A stretch of 64,000 nucleotides of DNA. It comes from an uncultured Bacteroidales bacterium (GTDB lineage: Bacteria > Bacteroidota > Bacteroidia > Bacteroidales > UBA932). The stretch is taken from the NCBI GenBank assembly GCA_934725575.1, contig CAKVCK010000005.1, forward strand, positions 1-64,000, written 5' to 3'. The notes beneath the pieces were generated by a model. It made no database searches and had not been told where the DNA came from. It saw only the letters and a program-made list of their open reading frames with translations. The translations under genes and the position numbers were made by a program. Shown here one piece after another: positions 1-6,497 of this stretch; within the stretch, counting starts at the first letter, position 1; every line of letters starts with the position of its first letter.

Positions 1-127
1 GTCTTCCGAGTGCCATGTCATAATCATATTAACAGATATAAATATACCCATAAATATTGACATACGCAACAGTTTTGAGCTTTATTTTCAAATATTTAGG
101 AATTTTGGGTACAAGGAATTGAAAAAC

Positions 128-469
128 TCAGAAGAGGATGCCACCCCAACACAAGGCTGTAATGGCTATTGATTTCAATGTTTCTGTTTCCCATCCGATA
201 TAAAATGATAGGAAGCTTATTCCAATACACATAATATATGTGGTGATATGAAATCTGAATCCTATATCATGAATGCCATTTTCAATTTCATCTTTTCTCC
301 CAAAATACAGTCCACAGAGGAACATACTTCCAAAATATACAATGGAGCATAAGACAGGTAAGATCCAACCATTCTGAACTATACAAATGTTGAGAATATA
401 TCTGAACAGAATTGTAACTAATAATGCACAAAATGCAAATTGAAATAAGCGCAATGTAAATAATTTCAT
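128..469 (-). CDS. Small hydrophobic membrane protein
   Basis: This 113-residue protein is hydrophobic along most of its length. I see about four candidate membrane segments: roughly residues 7-27, 35-55, 72-92 and 95-112. I recognise no family. It starts 3 bases after the stop of the upstream PadR-like gene, so the two are almost certainly one transcript and the membrane protein is the likely regulated target. PadR regulators paired with small membrane proteins often control stress or export functions, but nothing here identifies a substrate. Confidence 0.6.
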   Translation of the reverse strand: MKLFTLRLFQFAFCALLVTILFRYILNICIVQNGWILPVLCSIVYFGSMFLCGLYFGRKDEIENGIHDIGFRFHITTYIMCIGISFLSFYIGWETETLKSIAITALCWGGILF

Positions 470-472
470 AAC

Positions 473-838
473 TTATTTTTTTAATATATTATCGATAGCT
501 TCATTTGTAAATATTAGTATATTTCGCTCAACAAAACGTTGAAAGAGGTCTTTGCCAAGATCTGAAAGGAAATAATATTTTCTATCAGGTCCTTTACTTA
601 CTCTTTTACTGTCATATGCGACAATGCCTAAATGTAGGAATTTACGTAAATTTCTGTACAGACTTTGTTCTTCGCATGTCATTGAACCATTTGACATCTT
701 CTCAACAAAATCCTTAATTTCCTCCACACATTTACTGCTTTCTTTTAATGACAATAAAACCCAGAACGTAAGCTGCCCTTTTTTATAGGTTTCTTCCCAG
801 GCGCTTAGTAGTTCATCTATTAATTGCTGTTTCCGCAT
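473..838 (-). CDS. PadR-like winged-helix transcriptional regulator
   Basis: This 121-residue protein has the layout of the PadR family. An N-terminal helix and a hydrophobic helix (FWVLLSL) lead into a winged helix whose recognition helix is near EEQSLYRNLRKFLHLG, followed by a wing with the basic turn KGPDRKYYFLSDLG and a C-terminal helix for dimerisation. I place the start at 838, not at the in-frame ATG at 880, because a TAnnTTTG-type -7 box lies at 878-885 and would put 880 upstream of transcription. It is the first gene of a two-gene operon with the membrane protein that follows and probably represses that operon. Confidence 0.65.
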   Translation of the reverse strand: MRKQQLIDELLSAWEETYKKGQLTFWVLLSLKESSKCVEEIKDFVEKMSNGSMTCEEQSLYRNLRKFLHLGIVAYDSKRVSKGPDRKYYFLSDLGKDLFQRFVERNILIFTNEAIDNILKK

Positions 839-877
839 ATTAAAGTATTCTATTTGTATTAAACAACTTGTACAATG

Positions 878-885
878 CAAATATA
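878..885 (-). promoter_or_regulatory. Candidate -7 box for the PadR operon
   Basis: On the minus strand this reads TATATTTG, a match to the Bacteroidetes -7 consensus TAnnTTTG, placed about 40 bases before the chosen start of the PadR-like gene. I found no clear TTTG -33 element at the expected distance, so only half of the promoter is supported. Confidence 0.35.
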
Positions 886-1068
886 CTAATACTTTTGAGA
901 TATGAAAATAAATTCTGATTATTTTTTTGTTTTATCTTCTGCAGGGAATTTTGTGTCCCGAAAACCGGAGGCTTGAACGTGGAGGTATTCGCCCTCCGAG
1001 TTACCTTCTCTGAAGGGACTTATCAAGTGAAGCGGGGCTTATGGCGGAATAATTTTCATTACTGTTTC

Positions 1069-1197
1069 GTTCATTTATATTCTTGCGTTCATTTATAATG
1101 AACACATATGAAATAATGAACAAATCTCTTTGAAATCCAAATTATGTTCATTAAATTTGCAGTGTTCATTAAAAATGAACATCACTGAAAAATGAAC
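1069..1197. promoter_or_regulatory. Operator array: two nested inverted-repeat units of GTTCATT
   Basis: Eight perfect copies of GTTCATT or its complement AATGAAC lie directly before the AbiEi gene. Unit one has GTTCATT at 1069 and 1087 and AATGAAC at 1097 and 1115. Unit two has GTTCATT at 1146 and 1164 and AATGAAC at 1174 and 1191. In each unit the two inner copies form a 17-base palindrome with a 3-base centre (1087-1103 and 1164-1180), and the outer copies sit 17 or 18 bases further out. The unit centres are 77 bases apart. Unit two straddles the promoter and the likely transcription start. AbiEi antitoxins are known to repress their own operon by binding inverted repeats, so this is the obvious binding site, by inference. 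Confidence 0.8.
1129..1159 (+). promoter_or_regulatory. Promoter of the AbiEi-AbiEii-PP2C operon
   Basis: TTTG at 1129-1132, a 19-base spacer and TAAATTTG at 1152-1159 fit the Bacteroidetes -33/-7 consensus. Transcription should begin near 1165, inside the second operator palindrome, and leave a leader of about 38 bases before the ATG at 1203. Confidence 0.7.
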
Positions 1198-1202
1198 TGA
1201 TT

Positions 1203-2225
1203 ATGGTGTTAACAGAACTTGAAACATTGAATATGGCTTTGGAGGCTTTACGGGAAAAACTTGTATTGCCCAAGGAAACCGTCATTCTAAAAGAGGACAA
1301 CACATACAAGAATTTTGATGCGGTTGTTCAAATTATGGATGTGGAGTTTCTATGTGAAGTCAAAAATACGGTGACAACTGCTACCATTGGGAATATTACA
1401 AATCGACTAAAGATATTGGGAACAATGGAAAAGCAGCCGGTACTGCTGATTGCAAAATATATTACGCCAACCGTTATGGACAATCTGGCAAGCAACGGCA
1501 TCAACACTCTTGATTGTGCCGGTAATTGTCATATCAGATATGTAAAAGGGAATAAGATAATATTTCATCTAACGAACAAAGGAGAAAAAAACACTTTAAT
1601 GGCTGAAAAGCCTTATCCGGCATTTCAGGAAGCAGGATTGAAAGTCATATTCTATTTATTGCAGGAATTTACCAATGTGAACAAACCGTACAGGGAAATA
1701 CAGAAAGCGACAGGCGTATCTTTAGGGGCAATCAAAAATGTATTTGATGTTTTGGTGGAGAGGAATTTTATTCTTATGACCGACAGCAAGCGGACATTAA
1801 AAAACATCAATGCCCTTTTAAATTTATGGACAGAAAATTATAATCAGGTACTGAAGCCTAAATTATTGCTCAGCAGGATGACATTCCGTACCAATGAGCA
1901 ACGCATAAAATGGTTGGCTATGGATTTGCCTGATGGAATGTATTGGGGTGGAGAAAGCGGAGCGAATATGGTGGATTCTTATCTGGAACCCGGTGCTTTT
2001 GATATATATACACAAATCCCTGCCGCACATTTACTGAAAAAAGGTTTTGTAAGATTTGATGAGACAGGGGAGATAAGAATATACAAGAAATTCTGGAATT
2101 GGGAAACGGAAAACCATCTTGTTCCTCCGATTCTTACATACGCAGATCTGATAGGTAGCGGCAATAGCCGTTGTATTGAAATGGCTGAAAGACTTTTGAA
2201 CAATGTACTTAAAGATTACAAGTGA
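1203..2225 (+). CDS. AbiEi-family antitoxin and autorepressor (type IV toxin-antitoxin)
   Basis: The 340-residue protein matches my knowledge of the long AbiEi-family antitoxins. An N-terminal domain has an alpha/beta look, with the motifs LLIAKYITP and INTLDCAGNCHI. A helix-turn-helix follows at about residues 148-193 (YREIQKATGVSLGAIKNVFDVL), then a C-terminal domain. In the N-terminal part D39 and the pair E52-x-K54 (CEVKN) are arranged like the active site of PD-(D/E)xK nucleases. The gene overlaps the nucleotidyltransferase gene by 23 bases, the usual antitoxin-toxin order. Its expected role is to repress the operon through the heptamer array upstream and to counter the toxin. Confidence 0.75.
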   Translation: MVLTELETLNMALEALREKLVLPKETVILKEDNTYKNFDAVVQIMDVEFLCEVKNTVTTATIGNITNRLKILGTMEKQPVLLIAKYITPTVMDNLASNGINTLDCAGNCHIRYVKGNKIIFHLTNKGEKNTLMAEKPYPAFQEAGLKVIFYLLQEFTNVNKPYREIQKATGVSLGAIKNVFDVLVERNFILMTDSKRTLKNINALLNLWTENYNQVLKPKLLLSRMTFRTNEQRIKWLAMDLPDGMYWGGESGANMVDSYLEPGAFDIYTQIPAAHLLKKGFVRFDETGEIRIYKKFWNWETENHLVPPILTYADLIGSGNSRCIEMAERLLNNVLKDYK

Positions 2226-3051
2226 GAAAATAGCCAATCCACTATTGGTGGAGTTGCTGAAAAAATTGACTGACAGTTTCAATCGTATGGGGCGTGAGTT
2301 TTATGTAATCGGCGCGACAGCCCGGGATATAATTATCCGTCAGCTTATCGGCACCACATCCGGAAGAAGGACAAAGGATCTGGATATCGCGATTGCAATA
2401 CCCGATTGGAGTGTCTTTGATGAAATCAAGGATGTTCTGGTTGCAGACGGCTTCAAGAAGTCCGCTGATATGCGTCAACGATTTTACTATGGTGAGTATG
2501 AACTGGATATTGTCCCGTATGGTGTCGCCAAGGACGATGACAATATCTATTGGCCACCTGAAGAAGAGATTGCGATGTCAGTAAAAGGCTTTGACGAGGT
2601 GCTGTCGGAAGCCATAACTATCAATATAGATGGCGAGTTTGATATAAGGATAGCATCCCTTCATGGTCTGTTCCTGCTGAAATTCAATGCCTGGCTGGAC
2701 AGGAACATCGAAACGAGTAAAGATGCGGAAGACATGTCGTTTATTCTATCCAATTATTTCATGGCCAATCTTGACCGTAATGTTTATACGGAAGTTTATG
2801 ATTGGGAAAATTTTGATGAATATATTGTCGGAGGATATTGGCTTGCCCGTGATCTGCTCCTGCTTTTAACTAAGGAACAGATAACCTATTACAAGGACTG
2901 CATCGAAAAGGAACTTGAGAAGGATGATGAGAGCAGGCTATTCAATCAGATTATAGAAAATTGCTATGGCTTGACCTATGAAACCGTAAAGGAGGTCTGG
3001 CAAACCATTGCAGATGTTTTCCAAAAAGCAATAGAAGATGAAAACGATTGA
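2203..3051 (+). CDS. AbiEii-like nucleotidyltransferase toxin
   Basis: The 282-residue protein carries nucleotidyltransferase-fold signatures. The sequence IGATARD near residues 37-42 is followed by TKDLDIAI with D59 and D61 as the metal-binding DxD pair, and D102 (YELDIVPYG) is a candidate third acidic residue. This fits the AbiEii/MenT toxin superfamily, whose characterised members transfer nucleotides to tRNA or act as abortive-infection toxins. It starts 23 bases inside the AbiEi gene and its end overlaps the PP2C gene by 14 bases, so all three are translationally coupled. The target is unknown. Confidence 0.75.
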   Translation: MYLKITSEKIANPLLVELLKKLTDSFNRMGREFYVIGATARDIIIRQLIGTTSGRRTKDLDIAIAIPDWSVFDEIKDVLVADGFKKSADMRQRFYYGEYELDIVPYGVAKDDDNIYWPPEEEIAMSVKGFDEVLSEAITINIDGEFDIRIASLHGLFLLKFNAWLDRNIETSKDAEDMSFILSNYFMANLDRNVYTEVYDWENFDEYIVGGYWLARDLLLLLTKEQITYYKDCIEKELEKDDESRLFNQIIENCYGLTYETVKEVWQTIADVFQKAIEDEND

Positions 3052-3673
3052 TTTCAAAACCATCAGTTGTCCCGGGAAAGACAAGAGTAACGAGGATTAC
3101 ATCCTATGTCATAAACTTTCCCACAATTCCATTATAGCCATTCTTGCTGATGGAATGGGTGGCCTGTCATTTGGAGCAGAGGCCGCAAAAATCGTATCCG
3201 AGTCCATAATGACAACAGTTCTTGATAAGATTCACCACCATTTACCGGCGGATGTCTTACGTATGGCATTCAACGCTGCCGATTCTGCCATATACGGAAA
3301 ATGCAGAGATTTGAAATGCAGGATGGGAGCTGCCGTAACCGCTGCCATGGTAATTGATAATTCCTTGTATTATGCGTGGCAAGGCAATGTCAGGCTTTAC
3401 AAAGTACATGGGAATGAGGTAATGTTACTGACAACAGACCATGTTGTGGCCGATGCTGAAGGCACGTTTCTTACACGATGTGTCAATGGAAAGGGTTTTC
3501 GGGAAAATATTCCTGTCATATATGAAGAACTGAAAAATACCGATAAAATCTTTATCTGTTCTGATGGTTATTACCGGCATGTCCATTTGACTGAATTGCC
3601 AGGAAATGTCACTGCCAATTTTGATGATGGTGCTTCTGATGACTGCTCTTTGATAGAAATATATTTTACATAA
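3038..3673 (+). CDS. PP2C-type protein phosphatase, third gene of the AbiE operon
   Basis: The 211-residue protein is a compact PP2C phosphatase domain without a membrane segment. Metal-site motifs are visible: SNED (E19, D20), ADGMGG (D38), CSDGYY and a C-terminal DDCSL in place of the usual DNxT. The usual GDSR segment reads QGNVRLYK. The length is near the minimum for the family. The 14-base overlap with the toxin gene implies co-translation. PP2C enzymes remove phosphate from Ser/Thr, so this one may act on phosphorylated toxin or antitoxin. That is inference; see the findings. Confidence 0.75.
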   Translation: MKTIDFKTISCPGKDKSNEDYILCHKLSHNSIIAILADGMGGLSFGAEAAKIVSESIMTTVLDKIHHHLPADVLRMAFNAADSAIYGKCRDLKCRMGAAVTAAMVIDNSLYYAWQGNVRLYKVHGNEVMLLTTDHVVADAEGTFLTRCVNGKGFRENIPVIYEELKNTDKIFICSDGYYRHVHLTELPGNVTANFDDGASDDCSLIEIYFT

Positions 3674-3729
3674 TAACGAGATTTATGAAATGTTTGTCTG
3701 GAATTACTACTGATGCGATAAATTTTGGT

Positions 3730-4003
3730 TTAAAAGTTTAATTCAAGTTCATTGACATTTTGATTTTGAGTGAGTGGGGCTGGAACATCCAGCAGTTCGC
3801 GGAGATCAGTCTTGGTAAGGAGCGATGCTCCTACCACCTTTGAGACTTCCGTAATGGTCAGCGGGCTTTTGATCGCAGCTTTCACCCAGGCGAGCAACAG
3901 ATAAGTGCTGATTGCGACCCAAAGATGGATCTTGACAGCATTCTCCGAGTATCCCCAGAGGGCTTTGATGGTCAGGTTGCCCTTGATCCATTTGTACAGA
4001 TTA
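3730..4003 (-). pseudogene. 3' remnant of an IS4-family transposase
   Basis: An open frame of about 90 codons on the minus strand reads as the C-terminus of an IS4-family transposase of the Bacteroides type. It contains LYKWIKGNLTIKALWGYSEN, then VKIHLWVAISTYLLLAWV and the tail TEVSKVVGASLLTKTDLREL, and ends with TAA at 3730. The similarity stops abruptly near 4003, so the N-terminal three quarters of the transposase, with its catalytic DDE residues, is missing. There is no start codon. The remnant lies between the AbiE operon and the recombinase, which marks a rearranged junction. Confidence 0.7.
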
Positions 4004-4043
4004 TGAGAAGCTACACATAAGGCCCATTATGACAAGCATATCA

Positions 4044-4131
4044 TTATGCAAAGTTGACATCAAAGCCACATTGATATTCAATAAGTTATCTATGCCACTT
4101 CTCGTTTCAACTTTGCATAACAATATCAATG
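4044..4131. repeat. Two interleaved inverted repeats beside the recombinase gene
   Basis: TTATGCAAAGTTGA (4044-4057) is perfectly inverted at 4107-4120, and CATTGATATT (4069-4078) is perfectly inverted at 4122-4131. The arms interleave (A B A' B'). The last arm overlaps the final codons of the recombinase gene. Such sites next to a tyrosine recombinase often serve as recombination or element-end sequences, but I cannot show that from one copy. Confidence 0.55.
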
Positions 4132-5064
4132 ATTGAACCCTTTCAGCCACTCCCGGAGGTTCTTGTCTCGTTCCCAGACACAGTCCGACTTGACCTCGGG
4201 ATTGAGGTCTACATAGGCTTTTTCCAAGGCCTCGCGTTTTGCTTTTGAGTCTGCTCGTGCGTAGATATCCGTTGTTTGTATAGATACATGACCGAGTATA
4301 TCCCTGATATAGACGAGGTTGACGCCGGATTGCAACAAGTGCATGGCCTTGCTGTGCCGGATGCTGTGGCAACTGAGCCGGTCCGGTATAAGCGAGGGGT
4401 TGACTTCTCGGGCCATATCCGCATAAGTCTTGAGCACGTACGCCACTCCTTCCCGTGTCAGCTTTTCATGCCTGTTGTTAAAGAACAGCGGAGTTCCGAA
4501 CATGTTGCTATTGTCAAGATGGTTCTCCTCCATATACAGCCTCAGATGATTCACCTGTTCCTTCACCATGGGGACCACACGAGCCTTGCGTCCCTTCCCG
4601 AAGAGCCTTATCGTGTAAGGCTCGCTATCAATGCGGACGCAGTCAACGGTCAGGTCTGCAATCTCTTGAACCCTCGCTCCGGTGTCGTACATCAGCGAGA
4701 GCATCGCCTGATGTCTGCGTCCCTGCCAGGTCGTGACATCAGGCTGGTGGAGAAGCAGGCGGATGCCATCCTGCGAGAGATAGCTCAACGCTTTCTTTTC
4801 AGTTCTCATGGCCTTTATGGACAATATCTTCTGCCATTCCTCTGATTGCTCGATAATGTTGTATTGCAGGAACGACACAAACGCGTGGATGGCTGCCAGC
4901 CTGTAGTTCCTTGTAGCCGGGGAGCAATTCCTCTCGTCAAGGATCCAATTGAGATAGCCGACGACATTTTGCCGAGTGAGATGGCTGAGGAACAGTCTCT
5001 CTACAGCGACACCCTTTTTGGTATGCATATAGTTGACTGCGAATAAAACCACGCAACTTTTCAT
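4126..5064 (-). CDS. Tyrosine recombinase (phage-integrase family), N-terminus shortened
   Basis: The catalytic domain is intact. The first Arg is in YDTGARVQEIADL, the beta-strand lysine region is in RLFGKGRKARVVP, the HSIRH box is followed by LGHVSIQTTDIYARAD, and the Tyr is in IYARA. The N-terminal SAM-like DNA-binding domain is present only from about YMHTKKGV onward. Relatives I know carry roughly 25-35 more residues before this point, and the sequence upstream of 5064 has no continuation because the ATPase promoter begins there. The enzyme may therefore be non-functional or use an internal start. It probably belonged to a mobile element that also left the inverted repeats at its 3' end. 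Confidence 0.7.
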   Translation of the reverse strand: MKSCVVLFAVNYMHTKKGVAVERLFLSHLTRQNVVGYLNWILDERNCSPATRNYRLAAIHAFVSFLQYNIIEQSEEWQKILSIKAMRTEKKALSYLSQDGIRLLLHQPDVTTWQGRRHQAMLSLMYDTGARVQEIADLTVDCVRIDSEPYTIRLFGKGRKARVVPMVKEQVNHLRLYMEENHLDNSNMFGTPLFFNNRHEKLTREGVAYVLKTYADMAREVNPSLIPDRLSCHSIRHSKAMHLLQSGVNLVYIRDILGHVSIQTTDIYARADSKAKREALEKAYVDLNPEVKSDCVWERDKNLREWLKGFNH

Positions 5065-5069
5065 AAATA

Positions 5070-5121
5070 TTGCGTAAACTTTCCCGCAAGTTTCTTATAT
5101 TTGTGCGGAATAAATGCCGCA
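5070..5121 (+). promoter_or_regulatory. Promoter region with TTGCG/CGCAA dyads before the ATPase gene
   Basis: TATATTTG at 5096-5103 matches the Bacteroidetes -7 box. Around it lie two dyads: TTGCG (5070-5074) with CGCAA (5085-5089), and TGCGG (5104-5108) with CCGCA (5117-5121). The second dyad spans the ATG at 5114, so a second in-frame ATG at 5129 may be the real start. The dyads suggest control by a dimeric regulator. Confidence 0.45.
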
Positions 5122-6301
5122 ATATATTATGCAGACACTTTACGAACAATTCCATCAACTTCTGGAACTGACACCCATGAACTTTTTCCGGGAGCAGCAC
5201 GACACCATAAACTGGGATGTCCGCATCTTGGGTATCCTAGGCCAGAAAGGTGTCGGTAAATCCACTCTCATCCTACAACACATCAAGAGAACCGGGAACA
5301 AGAATGAGTCCCTTTACGTGATTGCAGATGATATCTACTTCAGTGCACACACTCTTCTTGATACTGCCAAGAGCTTCTTCGCCCGTGGCGGGAAATATCT
5401 GTATATAGACGAAATTCATAAATATCCGGGCTGGAGTCAGGAGGTCAAGAACATCTACGATAGCCTGCCGCTGCTCCATGTAGTATATTCCGGCAGTTCA
5501 ATATTGGATCTTAAAGAAGGGGGTGCAGACCTTAGTCGCCGCGTCATCGAGTACCATCTTCCTGTCTGGTCATTCCGCGAATACTTGAACTTGCGCAATG
5601 GCTGGTCATTAAAACCTGCCAGTTTGGAAGATGTATTGCAAGGGAAAGTTGATTTTCCGTACGGAGCTGAACGGCCGTTGAAATACTTCGAAGAATATAT
5701 GAAAAAGGGCTGCTATCCTTTTTTTCAGGAACCGGAATTCGAAACTCGTATGAGACAAGTCATCAACACTACCGTTGAAGTCGATATTCCCAAATACGCC
5801 AGGATGACCATCGCCGCCACCCAGAAGCTCAAGAAATTCATGTACTACATTTCCAAGAGCGTCCCTGTCAAGATTAATTTCTCGGATATGGCAAGAGACT
5901 TGGAATTAAGTCGCGACGAACTTCCCAAGTATCTGGAATATCTGGAAAAAGCCGAACTTGTTTCCGTCCTGCGTATGAAGGCCAACGGGGACGCAATTCT
6001 CCGCAAAATGGACAAGCTTTATCTCCAGAATTCCAATATGTCCTATGTCCTTTCGGGCGAAAATCCGGACACGGGGAATGCCCGAGAGACTATCTTTTAT
6101 TGCTGGACCAAGCAGAAGTACGATACGGTAGAATCTCCTGTTTCAGATTTTGAGATTGACGGAAAGACTTTCGAAGTGGGCGGGCGCAACAAAGGAAAGA
6201 AACAAATATCCAATTTAGAAGACGCATATGTGGTCAAGGATACAATAGAGTATGTGTTTGACAATCAAGTGCCACTATGGATGTTCGGATTCCTTTATTG
6301 A
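5114..6301 (+). CDS. AAA_14/DUF4143-type ATP-binding protein
   Basis: This 395-residue protein has a P-loop GQKGVGKST at about residues 43-51 and a Walker B block KYLYIDEIHKYP near residue 97. A sensor-like VVYSGSSIL segment and a C-terminal domain with a winged-helix-like part (SFSDMARDLELSRDELPKYL) follow, and then a nuclease-like end (FEIDGKTFEVGGRNKGK). This order is typical of the AAA_14 plus DUF4143 family. These proteins are common, often solitary and of unknown function in Bacteroidales. The last domain keeps the E-x-G-x-x-x-K pattern that in relatives resembles a PD-(D/E)xK fold. A second, distinct ATPase gene lies at 48565-49695. Confidence 0.8.
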   Translation: MPQYIMQTLYEQFHQLLELTPMNFFREQHDTINWDVRILGILGQKGVGKSTLILQHIKRTGNKNESLYVIADDIYFSAHTLLDTAKSFFARGGKYLYIDEIHKYPGWSQEVKNIYDSLPLLHVVYSGSSILDLKEGGADLSRRVIEYHLPVWSFREYLNLRNGWSLKPASLEDVLQGKVDFPYGAERPLKYFEEYMKKGCYPFFQEPEFETRMRQVINTTVEVDIPKYARMTIAATQKLKKFMYYISKSVPVKINFSDMARDLELSRDELPKYLEYLEKAELVSVLRMKANGDAILRKMDKLYLQNSNMSYVLSGENPDTGNARETIFYCWTKQKYDTVESPVSDFEIDGKTFEVGGRNKGKKQISNLEDAYVVKDTIEYVFDNQVPLWMFGFLY

Positions 6302-6425
6302 CAAAGAAGTCGTAACGAGGTAAGAGAAAATAGGGACAAGCCATTTCCACCAAATCTTCTTCATCGTGGGCATAATTTAACTTGCGACAGGCTCCTAATG
6401 CTGCCCGGAACTATTACCGGACCTA

Positions 6426-6455
6426 TTGTTGTTCAGCAATAAAAACATATCTTTG
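6426..6455 (+). promoter_or_regulatory. Promoter of the susC-like/susD-like pair
   Basis: TTG at 6426-6428, a 19-base spacer and TATCTTTG at 6448-6455 match the Bacteroidetes promoter. Transcription should start near 6462, which supports the ATG at 6498 over the in-frame start at 6426 that lies within the promoter itself. Confidence 0.65.
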
Positions 6456-6497
6456 CTTATTGGAAAGCATCCACAACCAAAACAACAGAAAAAGATC

